Origin: Candidatus Berkiella aquae
GTDB lineage: Bacteria > Pseudomonadota > Gammaproteobacteria > Berkiellales > Berkiellaceae
Length of the DNA: 64,000 nt
Direction: 5' to 3'
Assembly: GCF_001431295.2 (NCBI RefSeq)
Contig: NZ_LKAJ02000001.1
Coordinates: forward strand, 3,224,001-3,288,000
In this document: in pieces, positions 18,489-28,182 of the stretch
How positions within the stretch are numbered: the stretch's first letter is position 1
Layout of the letters: every line of letters starts with the position of its first letter
The notes under the pieces: model-generated
Told to the model about the DNA's origin: nothing
Database searches by the model: none
The model's input: only the letters and a program-made list of their open reading frames with translations
Translations under genes and position numbers: made by a program

Positions 18489-19251
18489 ATAGGGTTTGTG
18501 TTAAGGAGGTACTCGCAATCGCATAATCACTTTCTGGCATGACACCGGCTTGATAGCTTAAACGTCCACTTTCTATCGCTAAAGCAAATGCACGCGCCAT
18601 CATCACCGGATCTAAAGCTTTTGCAATCGCGCTATTAATCAGAACACCATCGTATCCTAATTGCATGGCACTTAATGCATGTTGCGGACTTCCAATACCG
18701 GCATCAATAATTAACGTGGCTTTAGGTAATAGTTGACGAAGCGCCTTAAGTTGAAAAATATTCAGTAACCCTTTTCCCGAACCAATCGGTGATCCCCAGG
18801 GCATTACAATCTGACACCCGCTGTCATACAGTGCCTTACATAGCACTAAATCATCGGTACAAAAAGGAAAGACGTGAAATCCAAGTTTGTTTAACGTTTC
18901 TGCGGCTTTGACCAATTCAAATGGATTGGGTTGTAAATGCAATTGAGGGCTAACGACTTCTAATTTAACCCAATTCGTCTCAAAGAGCTCTTGCGATATC
19001 TTAGCCACTTCTATCGCCTCAACATGACTCATGCAACCTGCCGTATTGGGTAAAATCTTGCAATTAAGTGCTTGTATTCGTTTCCAGAAAGATTGTCCTT
19101 GGGATTGATTCAAATCTTCATGTTTTAACCCAACGGTAATCACTTGTGTTCCACTTGCCATAATAGCCTGCTCTAAAATAGCAAGTGTTGGATATTGTGC
19201 GGTTCCTACTAGTAATCGTGAATGACATTCATGCCCTGCCAAGTTCCACAT
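18478..19251 (-). CDS. thiG: Thiazole synthase
   Basis: A 257-aa TIM-barrel enzyme forming the thiamine thiazole from 1-deoxyxylulose 5-phosphate, ThiS-thiocarboxylate and dehydroglycine. It shows SRLLVGTAQYPT at the N-terminus, LPNTAGC, VKLEVV (with the Schiff-base Lys), PWGSPIGSGKGL and the phosphate loop DAGIGSPQHALSAMQLG. It immediately follows thiS. Because ThiO is encoded in the operon, the glycine imine is probably supplied aerobically. Confidence 0.96.
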   Translation of the reverse strand: MWNLAGHECHSRLLVGTAQYPTLAILEQAIMASGTQVITVGLKHEDLNQSQGQSFWKRIQALNCKILPNTAGCMSHVEAIEVAKISQELFETNWVKLEVVSPQLHLQPNPFELVKAAETLNKLGFHVFPFCTDDLVLCKALYDSGCQIVMPWGSPIGSGKGLLNIFQLKALRQLLPKATLIIDAGIGSPQHALSAMQLGYDGVLINSAIAKALDPVMMARAFALAIESGRLSYQAGVMPESDYAIASTSLTQTLFGA

Positions 19252-19458
19252 TTACCCTCCTTGCATCGGCGTCAACACCGCAATTTCATCACCTTGTTTA
19301 AGCTGATATTGCAGATATTGTTCTTTCGGTAAAAATTTTCCATTGATGGCAATGGCATAAATTGAAGGGAGTATCATGCCTTGCAATAGCTTCTGTAGCG
19401 TTTCATTTGCTGCAATGTCAAGCACTTGCTGATTGATTTTTACACTTATTTTATTCAC
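19252..19458 (-). CDS. thiS: Sulfur carrier protein ThiS
   Basis: A 68-aa ubiquitin-fold protein ending in MQGG, the di-glycine tail that ThiF adenylates and converts to a thiocarboxylate. It sits between thiO and thiG, as in many proteobacterial thiamine operons. Confidence 0.94.
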   Translation of the reverse strand: MNKISVKINQQVLDIAANETLQKLLQGMILPSIYAIAINGKFLPKEQYLQYQLKQGDEIAVLTPMQGG

Positions 19459-19467
19459 TATATTTCC

Positions 19468-20448
19468 TCAATGTAACTGCTTTGCTACCTCAGCGACTAC
19501 AGCAGGAGCTAATAAAAAGCCATGTCGAAAAAAGCCATTTAAACTCTTTAATCCTGGCCTATCTAACACAAAGGGCACTTGCAGAGGCGTTGCGGGACGT
19601 AAGCCGACATTGGTTCCAATAATGTGTGCATCTTTAAATCGAGGATCAACTAATGTTGCACCGGTTAACAATTGCATCACACTTTTAGCATAAATCGATT
19701 GCAAACTTTCACTTTCCATTTGAGTTGCGCCAATCATATACTGATGGTTACCTTGGGGTACGATGTAGCAGCTATAAATCGGATGTAAATAACGAATGGA
19801 ATGTGTTAAATGGATTTGCGGCGCTTCACAGAGAATCATTTCTCCTCTGACACCGCGTAATGCTTCAACTTGTTGCTTGGCACCTATCCCTCGACAATCT
19901 ATGACGCAATCAAACGATTTTTCTTGATTATGCACGGTAATGACATAAGGATTGATTGCTTCTACTCGCGCTTCATGCCAATGTACACCATATTGATGTA
20001 AGTAAAGCGCAATGCCTTTCATCACTTGCCTGGGATTTAAATGCGCCTCTGATGAAAAAATACAACCTACTTGCTGATCTATTGGCTCAATAGGCTCAAA
20101 CCTAACATGAGGTAATTGATGCCGAATATTCATCACAAAATGCTCAAGCAAAGATTGATGTTCTTTGTTGGCCAGCACTTTGGTACCAGAACACTGATAA
20201 TAAACCGATGCGGGTAAGCTACTTAGAATACGAGGCCACCAATCTAAAGCAGCTAATGCTTTATCTAGCCATTCTTTTCCTAGCACAGATATTTCCGTAT
20301 AGGGACTTATCATTGCTCCCGCTGCCATTGAGCATGTTTCTCGCTCTTGGGTTTTTGCTGAATCAAATAAATGAATTTGATGATATTGACATAAATGCCA
20401 AGCCATTAGGCGCCCGACAATGCCTGCCCCAACAATAGCAATCTTCAC
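19468..20448 (-). CDS. thiO: Glycine oxidase ThiO
   Basis: A 326-aa FAD-dependent oxidase that makes dehydroglycine for thiazole synthesis. It has the N-terminal dinucleotide motif IAIVGAGIVGRLMAWHL, a DAO-type body (VIDCRGIGAKQ, GVRGEMILCEAP) and the C-terminal NVGLRPATPLQVP and FRHGFLLAPAVVAEVA. It replaces the anaerobic tyrosine lyase ThiH, which is not seen here. Second gene of the operon, about 35 nt after thiC. Confidence 0.94.
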   Translation of the reverse strand: MKIAIVGAGIVGRLMAWHLCQYHQIHLFDSAKTQERETCSMAAGAMISPYTEISVLGKEWLDKALAALDWWPRILSSLPASVYYQCSGTKVLANKEHQSLLEHFVMNIRHQLPHVRFEPIEPIDQQVGCIFSSEAHLNPRQVMKGIALYLHQYGVHWHEARVEAINPYVITVHNQEKSFDCVIDCRGIGAKQQVEALRGVRGEMILCEAPQIHLTHSIRYLHPIYSCYIVPQGNHQYMIGATQMESESLQSIYAKSVMQLLTGATLVDPRFKDAHIIGTNVGLRPATPLQVPFVLDRPGLKSLNGFFRHGFLLAPAVVAEVAKQLH

Positions 20449-20483
20449 GAGATTCTCCCCCCTCTACATGACTCCCCTACACT

Positions 20484-22052
<1,569 letters not shown>

Positions 22053-22060
22053 TCAATAGT

Positions 22061-22090
22061 AAAACTAGCTCAACAAGGTGCTTGTTAGCT
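22061..22090 (-). terminator. Candidate attenuator hairpin in the thiC leader
   Basis: On the minus strand AGCTAACAAG-CAC-CTTGTTGAGCT (paired with one bulge) is followed by AGTTTTACT. It lies between the TPP aptamer and the thiC start, where a riboswitch-controlled terminator is expected. The U run is short, so control could instead act on translation. Confidence 0.4.
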
Positions 22091-22162
22091 CGAATTTTCG
22101 TGTAACGGAGTGAAAAAGATGTTGGAAATCAATAAAAATTGAATAGCATGTGTTGACATAAT

Positions 22163-22258
22163 CTCTTCCCTTCGCAGATATGAATCAGTGCAGGTTCAGC
22201 GGGTCAATCCAAAAACGTGGATTATCTCAGCGATCATTTATCGCCCCCCGAGAGTTGG
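22163..22258 (-). promoter_or_regulatory. TPP riboswitch (THI element)
   Basis: The minus strand contains the conserved aptamer blocks in order: CTCGGGGGGCG, CGCTGAGAT, ACCCGCTGAACCTG and CTGCGAAGGGAAGAGA. These match the pyrimidine-binding CUGAGA loop and the ACCCGxxGAACCUG and GCGxAGGGA elements of thiamine-pyrophosphate riboswitches. It lies about 130 nt before thiC and should repress the whole thiC-O-S-G-DE-F operon when TPP is abundant. Confidence 0.95.
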
Positions 22259-22261
22259 TGT

Positions 22262-22291
22262 ATAATAGGCTCCAATGAAACTTTTTGTCAA
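22262..22291 (-). promoter_or_regulatory. Sigma70 promoter of the thiamine operon
   Basis: Minus strand: TTGACA (22286-22291), 18-bp spacer, TATTAT (22262-22267). The start of transcription would fall just before the TPP aptamer, fitting the leader architecture. Confidence 0.75.
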
Positions 22292-22312
22292 CAGGAGGTA
22301 TACTCACACCAA

Positions 22313-22412
22313 TTTGAATTTAGGCAAGGCGGCAAGTGAGAGAAACCCAGGAGTGCACACATAAGTGCATGACTGGGATGAACGAACGCAGCCAACACAG
22401 CATAAATTTAAA
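22313..22412. repeat. 100-bp palindromic intergenic element
   Basis: Nested inverted repeats: outer TTTGAATTTA (22313-22322) with TAAATTTAAA (22403-22412, 9/10), inner CCCAG (22346-22350) with CTGGG (22373-22377) and TGCAC (22354-22358) with GTGCA (22365-22369). The layout recalls intergenic repeats I remember from Legionella genomes. It lies just upstream of the HAD gene start and could influence its leader. Confidence 0.6.
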
Positions 22413-22428
22413 GTGGGAAGAGTATCAG

Positions 22429-23130
22429 ATGGATCTTATTATATTTGATATAGACGGAACTTTAATTCAATCCCATATTAAAGAAGTGGATTGTTTTATT
22501 GAAGCGGTGACCACCGTTTTGGGGATCAATGAAATCGATCGTGATCTACATACCTACCAACATGTGACTGACAAAGGCATTCTGATTGAGTGCGTTTCTC
22601 GAACGTTAAATCGTCACCCCACCAAAGAAGAATGTGATGCTATTCAAGACCAATATTTTACCAATTTTTCTGCGGTTATTACTCATGAACCTATTCAATT
22701 AATTCCTGGTGCTCATACCTTATTAGAAACACTGCAAGCGCTTCCCAATACAGCGCTTGCAGTAGCAACTGGCTCTTATCATCGGGCAGCCTTGTTAAAA
22801 CTATCTCATGTTGCACCGGCTTGGTGTGACATTCCCTTAAGCACCAGTGATGATAGTGAAATCAGAACGCTTATTATGGAATCAGCGCTCAATAAAGCAA
22901 AACAATTTTACCGAAAAGAACAATTCAATCGCATCATTTATGTCGGCGATGGCCCTTGGGATATCAACGCGGTGAATGCGCTAAAATGGGATTTTGTTGG
23001 TATCGCGAGCAATTATCCGAAGAATAAATTACAAGAATGGGGAGCGACTTGTGTAATTGCAGATTATGTAGAAGCACATTTTGTTGATGTTATTAATAAT
23101 TTACCGCGTAATTTCGTTTCAGGAATATAG
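22429..23130 (+). CDS. HAD-family phosphatase
   Basis: A 233-aa haloacid-dehalogenase-fold hydrolase. Motif I is FDIDGTLI (nucleophile and acid Asp), motif II VATGS, motif III has Lys at NKAKQFY, and motif IV is YVGDGPWDINA. A helical cap lies between motifs I and II, as in phosphoglycolate-phosphatase-like members; the substrate is not evident. The open frame begins earlier at 22336 within the palindromic element, but ATG 22429 with GGGAAGAG upstream starts right at the motif-I strand, as in the family. Confidence 0.85.
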   Translation: MDLIIFDIDGTLIQSHIKEVDCFIEAVTTVLGINEIDRDLHTYQHVTDKGILIECVSRTLNRHPTKEECDAIQDQYFTNFSAVITHEPIQLIPGAHTLLETLQALPNTALAVATGSYHRAALLKLSHVAPAWCDIPLSTSDDSEIRTLIMESALNKAKQFYRKEQFNRIIYVGDGPWDINAVNALKWDFVGIASNYPKNKLQEWGATCVIADYVEAHFVDVINNLPRNFVSGI

Positions 23131-23144
23131 GTTCTTAATTAAAT

Positions 23145-23174
23145 GGCCGGCAGTGCATATAACGGTGACCGGCC
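23145..23174. terminator. GC-rich hairpin between the convergent HAD gene and pilT
   Basis: GGCCGG (23145-23150) pairs with CCGGCC (23169-23174) around an 18-nt loop. It separates two convergent genes and probably blocks read-through, although neither strand has a proper T tract. Confidence 0.4.
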
Positions 23175-23184
23175 CTACAGTAGC

Positions 23185-24219
23185 TTAGAATGATTCTTTA
23201 TTAACCGCTTTTTCTTTAGCATCTAATCGCGCAACTTTACCACTATCCACTAATACTTTAAGCGCTTGATCTAATGTTTGCATGCCTTGTGCTTGTCCAG
23301 TTTGAATCGCCGAATACATTTGCGCGACTTTATTTTCACGAATTAAATTTCGAATAGCGGGATTACAAATCATGATCTCATGCGCAGCTAATCGACCTCC
23401 CCCAACTTTCTTTAGCAAGGTTTGAGATATCACGGCCCGTAAAGATTCTGATAACATTGAGCGAACCATGTCTTTTTCCTGCCCAGGAAAAACGTCAACA
23501 ATACGATCGATAGTTTTGGCTGCAGAGGTGGTATGCAATGTGCCAAAAACCAAGTGGCCCGTTTCTGCCGCTGTCAAGGCTAAACGAATGGTTTCTAAAT
23601 CTCGCATTTCACCTACCAAGATAACATCAGGATCTTCGCGTAAGGCTGAGCGTAACGCTTCACTAAAGCCCTTGGTATCCGTGTGAATTTCTCGCTGATT
23701 AATCACACTCTTTTTGCTTTGATGAACAAATTCAATCGGATCTTCAATGGTCAAAATATGACCATAGCGATTCGCATTGATATAATCAATCATGGCGGCC
23801 AGCGTCGTTGTTTTACCTGAACCCGTTGGTCCAGTCACAAGTACAAGCCCACGTGGATACTGTGCAATCTCGGAAAATATCTTGGGTAACCCAAGATCTT
23901 CGAGAGTTAATATTTTTGAAGGGATGCTACGAAATACAGCAGCAGCCCCGCGGTTTTGGTTAAATGCATTCACACGAAATCGCGCAAGCCCGGGCACTTC
24001 AAATGAAAAATCTGTCTCGAAGAACTCTTCGTAATCACGACGATGCTTATCACTCATGATATCGTAAATTAAGGTATGGACTGATTTATGATCAAGTGCG
24101 GGAACATTTAAACGTCTGATGTCACCATCCACCCGAATCATCGGAGGCAATCCAGCAGAAAGATGCAAATCTGAGGCTTTATTTTGTATACTGAACGTCA
24201 GCAATTCATTCATATCCAT
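23185..24219 (-). CDS. pilT: Type IV pilus retraction ATPase PilT
   Basis: A 344-aa hexameric motor that depolymerises the pilus for twitching. It has the N-terminal ASDLHLSAGLPPMIRVDG, Walker A GPTGSGKTTTLAAMIDY, Asp box ILTIEDPIEFVH, Walker B DPDVILVGEMRDLETI, His box TGHLVFGTLHT and the PilT-specific AIRNLIRE stretch. AAAGGAG lies 7 nt before the ATG. It is divergent from yggS, as in Pseudomonas, but no pilU follows. With pilI-pilJ-chpA in the same window it points to functional or ancestral pili. Confidence 0.96.
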   Translation of the reverse strand: MDMNELLTFSIQNKASDLHLSAGLPPMIRVDGDIRRLNVPALDHKSVHTLIYDIMSDKHRRDYEEFFETDFSFEVPGLARFRVNAFNQNRGAAAVFRSIPSKILTLEDLGLPKIFSEIAQYPRGLVLVTGPTGSGKTTTLAAMIDYINANRYGHILTIEDPIEFVHQSKKSVINQREIHTDTKGFSEALRSALREDPDVILVGEMRDLETIRLALTAAETGHLVFGTLHTTSAAKTIDRIVDVFPGQEKDMVRSMLSESLRAVISQTLLKKVGGGRLAAHEIMICNPAIRNLIRENKVAQMYSAIQTGQAQGMQTLDQALKVLVDSGKVARLDAKEKAVNKESF

Positions 24220-24277
24220 TTTTATTCTCCTTTAAGCCTCTCTTGACTCTGTGTGCTATTCAATTCAAAGTACTGCC

Positions 24278-24958
24278 ATGATTGATATTGTAGCTAATCT
24301 TCATCACATCCAACATCGGATTGAAACGACTTGTCAGCAGTGCGAGCGAAACAAAGAGAGTGTTACGCTTATTGCAGTGAGTAAATCCCATTCCGCTGAT
24401 CAAATTGCCAAGCTTTATGCTGCAGGGCAGCATCACTTTGGTGAAAACTATCTCAATGAAGCACTCAGCAAAATAACCTTGCTACCAACAGACATCCTTT
24501 GGCATTTTATCGGCACTATTCAATCAAAAAAGACCCTTGAGATTGCACAAAATTTCAGCTGGGTACATACCGTTTGTCGTCTTAAAGAAGCACAACTATT
24601 ATCACAACATCGCCAAGGAATGCCCCCATTAAATATTTGTTTACAAGTTAAAATGGAAGATGATCCCAAACGTAACGGCATTTATGCCAGTGAGCTTATG
24701 AATTTGCTCAAGCCTATTCAAGATTTACCCCATCTGCGATTACGCGGTTTAATGGTCTTACCCCCGCTAGTTGAGGCATTAACAGAACAACGTGCTTATT
24801 TCCAAGCATTGCATTCTTTATTGGTACACTGTAATCAACAAGGTGCTAACTTGGACACATTATCAATGGGTATGACGCACGATATCGATGCAGCCATTTT
24901 AGAAGGTGCTACCATGGTTCGTATTGGCACCGGGATCTTTGGACCACGCGAGATTTAA
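24278..24958 (+). CDS. yggS: YggS-family PLP homeostasis protein
   Basis: A 226-aa PLP-binding barrel protein (COG0325) involved in vitamin B6 and amino-acid homeostasis. Visible: TLIAVSKSHSADQIAKLYAA with the PLP-lysine, HHFGENYLNEA, WHFIGTIQSKKT, LRLRGLMVLPP, LSMGMTHDIDAAI and VRIGTGIFG. A GTG at 24251 would add nine residues, but ATG 24278 fits the family. First gene of a tight run yggS-proC-yggT-yggU-hydrolase. Confidence 0.94.
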   Translation: MIDIVANLHHIQHRIETTCQQCERNKESVTLIAVSKSHSADQIAKLYAAGQHHFGENYLNEALSKITLLPTDILWHFIGTIQSKKTLEIAQNFSWVHTVCRLKEAQLLSQHRQGMPPLNICLQVKMEDDPKRNGIYASELMNLLKPIQDLPHLRLRGLMVLPPLVEALTEQRAYFQALHSLLVHCNQQGANLDTLSMGMTHDIDAAILEGATMVRIGTGIFGPREI

Positions 24959-24962
24959 AACG

Positions 24963-25787
24963 ATGACATCACAACAACGAATTGGCTTTATTGGCGCGGG
25001 CAATATGGGAAGCTGTCTCATTCATGGGTTGCTCAAACAGGGATTGCTACCGAACACATTATGGGTGAGCGATCATCATCTTGAGCATTTACAGCCCCTG
25101 GCAGCACTGGGTCTTAACACTGCAGAGGAAAATGCGACCATTGCCACCAATGTGGATATCCTCGTGTTAGCCGTTAAACCTAATTCAATGAAATCGATTA
25201 TCGAAGCATTAAGTGCTCATTTACAATCTCATCGCCCTTTGATGATTAGTATTGCCGCTGGGATCACAACGCAACAAATTGCAACGTGGTTAAAACAAAC
25301 ACCTTGCCCGATTGTGCGCGCAATGCCAAATACGCCTGCACTATTAGGACAAGGTATCACGGGCCTCTACGCAAGCGACCTCGTTAATGCTTCTCAGCAA
25401 GCAATGGTTTCACAGCTATTTGAAGCGGTGGGACAAATTATTTGGCTGTCGGATGAATCTCTCATGGATGTTGTCACGGCCCTTTCAGGCTCAGGCCCTG
25501 CCTACTTTTTCTATTTTATAGAGTGCTTAATTGAAGCAGGGGTATCATTAGGTCTATCAGAAGAAGATGCTAGAAAACTTACTTTTCAAACAGCCCTAGG
25601 GGCTGCAATGATGGTACAAAATAGCACCGAATCTCCTTCTGTCTTACGCCAGAAAGTCACTTCCAAAGGGGGGACAACCGAGCAGGGGATCAAAGTCCTA
25701 AAAGATGGTAAAATAGCCGAGCTTTTAAAGCAGATGCTATCTGCCGCCTTTGAACGCGGCAAAACCCTCAGTAGAACATTTGATTAA
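24963..25787 (+). CDS. proC: Pyrroline-5-carboxylate reductase
   Basis: A 274-aa enzyme for the last step of proline synthesis. The dinucleotide motif is IGFIGAGNMGSCLIHGLL, followed by VLAVKPNSM, IVRAMPNTPALLGQGITGLY and the C-terminal LSGSGPAYFFYFIE and TSKGGTTEQGIK signature. ATG 24963 lies 4 nt after the yggS stop; the longer open frame upstream is ignored because it overlaps yggS. Confidence 0.96.
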   Translation: MTSQQRIGFIGAGNMGSCLIHGLLKQGLLPNTLWVSDHHLEHLQPLAALGLNTAEENATIATNVDILVLAVKPNSMKSIIEALSAHLQSHRPLMISIAAGITTQQIATWLKQTPCPIVRAMPNTPALLGQGITGLYASDLVNASQQAMVSQLFEAVGQIIWLSDESLMDVVTALSGSGPAYFFYFIECLIEAGVSLGLSEEDARKLTFQTALGAAMMVQNSTESPSVLRQKVTSKGGTTEQGIKVLKDGKIAELLKQMLSAAFERGKTLSRTFD

Positions 25788-25801
25788 GAGATACAGATTT
25801 T

Positions 25802-26380
25802 ATGAGCCCTTTACAAAATGCCGGCAGCTTTTTAATCCAATCCTTATTTGATATTTATCTCTTTGTCTTATTACTGCGTTTTATTTTGCAATATCTACGT
25901 GTCGATTATTACAACCCATTGACACAATTCATCGTTAAAGCAACCAGCCCCATCGTGGTTCCTTTACGCCGTTTTATTCCAGGCTTGTGGGGTATCGATT
26001 TTGCAACGATTACTGCCATCATCCTGGTAACGTTGCTCAAGATTACCTTAATCACCTTAGTTAGCATGCATAAGCTTCCGGGCCCTGTTGGATTAATGGT
26101 TTGGTCTGTTGGCAACATCAGTGTATTAACCATTAATTTATTTTTCTACGCTATTTTAGCCAATGTGTTGTTAAGTTGGATCGCGCCTACTGCCTATTCC
26201 CCTGTTACCATTATTTTGCAACGGCTCATTGAACCTTTAATGCGACCAGCAAGACGATATATCCCACAAATTGGTGGTTTCGATATTTCGCCAATTCCCG
26301 TGATGATTGCGCTTGAGCTTCTGATTATTCTGTTTGCCGATCCACTCATGCAAGCAGGCATTCGACTTGCAACACGCTAA
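25802..26380 (+). CDS. yggT: YggT-family membrane protein
   Basis: A 192-aa inner-membrane protein with two YGGT repeats (residues ~15-85 and ~105-185), each with paired hydrophobic helices and a motif of the type NPLTQFIVKATSPIVVPLRRFIPG and, in the second half, LQRLIEPLMRPARRYIPQIGG. The role is not settled; it has been linked to osmotic stress and cell-division/membrane organisation. It overlaps yggU in a TAATG junction. Confidence 0.93.
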   Translation: MSPLQNAGSFLIQSLFDIYLFVLLLRFILQYLRVDYYNPLTQFIVKATSPIVVPLRRFIPGLWGIDFATITAIILVTLLKITLITLVSMHKLPGPVGLMVWSVGNISVLTINLFFYAILANVLLSWIAPTAYSPVTIILQRLIEPLMRPARRYIPQIGGFDISPIPVMIALELLIILFADPLMQAGIRLATR

Positions 26381-26691
26381 TGAAGCATCACCAAACTGCG
26401 CGTTGGGATAAAAATGATCTGCTGCTTTATACTTATATTCAACCTAAAGCAGCAGCTGACAAAGCCATTGGCTTATTTCAAAACGCCATTAAAATCCAAA
26501 TAACCGCTCCTGCCACTGATAATAAAGCAAATGATCATTTAACGGCATGGTTAGCAAAACATTGTAAGGTACCCACAAGCCACGTCACCATTGAGAGCGG
26601 TGCGCATAATCGATATAAATTAGTTCGGATACAAAACCCCAAACAATTCCCTGCTTGGTTGGTAGAATGGTTACCTAAGGAAACAAAATAA
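26380..26691 (+). CDS. yggU: YggU/DUF167 family protein
   Basis: A 103-aa cytosolic protein of the UPF0235 family, function unknown. It has YIQPKAAADKAIGLF, IKIQITAPATDNKANDHL and VTIESGAHNRYKLVRI, the family core. TAATG junctions on both sides indicate translation coupled to yggT and to the hydrolase. Confidence 0.92.
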   Translation: MKHHQTARWDKNDLLLYTYIQPKAAADKAIGLFQNAIKIQITAPATDNKANDHLTAWLAKHCKVPTSHVTIESGAHNRYKLVRIQNPKQFPAWLVEWLPKETK

Positions 26692-27545
26692 TGTCGGTCA
26701 AAGAAACCACTTTTGAAATTAATGGCCAAATCATTGCTGCCAAAATATGGAATGAAAATCGCGGTACACCAACGTTAGCATTGCATGGTTGGTTAGATAA
26801 TGCGGGCACTTTTGATAGATTAGCACCATTACTGAAAACCTCTCATATTGTTGCCATCGATTTTCCAGGACATGGTTTTTCATCTCATAAGCCTATGGCT
26901 TGTCCTATTCATTTAATTGATATGGTCATTGATAGTGTATCTGTCGCCAATCATTTAGGTTGGGATAGCTTTGCATTGCTTGGCCATTCTTTAGGCGCTT
27001 GCATAGCCAGCCTCATTGCGGGCGCTATTCCTTCCAGAATACAATATTCCTTACTCGTTGATGCATTAGGTCCTCTTTCTCGAGCGGCTCAAATCGCCCC
27101 ATCTCAACTCGGTGTTTATCTTGAACAAATGGTCACTATTCCATTTAAATCTGCCCCACAATACTCATCGGTACAAGATGCATTAAATGCGCGTTTAAAA
27201 GTCAATGCGATGAAAGCGCAATCGTGTGCCCATATTGTTGAACGCGGTTTGAAACAACTTGATAACCAACAATGGACATGGCGAACCGATCCTCGGTTGT
27301 TAATGCCACTCCCTACCTCACTCACTGAAGAACAAGTGCTCGCCTTTTTGAGTAAAATCAGTTCACCACTTTGTTTAGTGCGTCCCTTTAATGGCTATCC
27401 TTTCCCAGATGATTTAATGCAAGGTCGCGTGAATGCCGTAGCACATGCGAAAATCATGACCATTCCAGGCGAGCACCATGTCCATCTTGATGACTCACAG
27501 CAAGTGGCAGAATGTTTTAATCGTTTCTTGGGGACTATTAGCTAG
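26691..27545 (+). CDS. Alpha/beta hydrolase
   Basis: A 284-aa alpha/beta-hydrolase. Oxyanion loop LHGWLDNAGTFDRL, nucleophile elbow LLGHSLGAC, and a C-terminal IPGEHHVHLDD with the catalytic His. There is no signal peptide. The family includes serine-hydrolase-like esterases; the substrate cannot be inferred. Coupled to yggU. Confidence 0.88.
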   Translation: MSVKETTFEINGQIIAAKIWNENRGTPTLALHGWLDNAGTFDRLAPLLKTSHIVAIDFPGHGFSSHKPMACPIHLIDMVIDSVSVANHLGWDSFALLGHSLGACIASLIAGAIPSRIQYSLLVDALGPLSRAAQIAPSQLGVYLEQMVTIPFKSAPQYSSVQDALNARLKVNAMKAQSCAHIVERGLKQLDNQQWTWRTDPRLLMPLPTSLTEEQVLAFLSKISSPLCLVRPFNGYPFPDDLMQGRVNAVAHAKIMTIPGEHHVHLDDSQQVAECFNRFLGTIS

Positions 27546-27581
27546 CTTTGTGATAGCATCTTTACGTCTTAGGGGGGCATC

Positions 27582-28181
27582 ATGAAAATTGTTATTGCTA
27601 GCGAAAATCAAGGAAAATTGCGGGAAATTCAAGCATTCTTTCAAGGAATGCCTATCCGTGTGATTGCACAAAATGAATTCTTAGTGCCATCGGTTGAAGA
27701 AACCGGCCTTAGTTTTATCGAAAATGCTATTTTAAAAGCACGCCACGCGGCAAAACATAGCTCATTACCTGCTTTAGCCGATGATTCAGGCTTAGTGGTA
27801 GATGCACTCAATGGTGCACCTGGCATTTATTCTGCAAGGTATGCAGGCCTCGATGCGAGTATGCCACGCAATATTCAAAAGCTTCTTGAAGACACGTCTC
27901 ATATTGAAGACGCCAAACGCACCGCTCATTTTTATTGCGCCATTGCTTTTGTTCGACATGAGAACGATCCTATCCCGATTATTGCCTGCGCAAAATGGGA
28001 TGGCATGTTATTACGTGAGTCTCAGGGTGATAAAGGTTTTGGTTATGATCCTTTATTTTGGATCCCAACCCTAAACGCGACTGCCGCAGAACTTGATACC
28101 GAACAAAAAAATCAATTAAGCCATCGCGCACAAGCGCTACGTTTGTTTGTTGCGGCTTTCTCAGAAGCAGGTTTAGTTTAA
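27582..28181 (+). CDS. rdgB: RdgB/HAM1 XTP/dITP diphosphatase
   Basis: A 199-aa house-cleaning enzyme hydrolysing non-canonical purine triphosphates to monophosphates. Motifs: IVIASENQGKLREIQAFF, LADDSGLVVDALNGAPGIYS, ARYAG, GDKGFGYDPLFW and LSHRAQAL. It is adjacent to hemW (1 nt gap), the common gammaproteobacterial order. Confidence 0.96.
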   Translation: MKIVIASENQGKLREIQAFFQGMPIRVIAQNEFLVPSVEETGLSFIENAILKARHAAKHSSLPALADDSGLVVDALNGAPGIYSARYAGLDASMPRNIQKLLEDTSHIEDAKRTAHFYCAIAFVRHENDPIPIIACAKWDGMLLRESQGDKGFGYDPLFWIPTLNATAAELDTEQKNQLSHRAQALRLFVAAFSEAGLV

Positions 28182-28182
28182 T

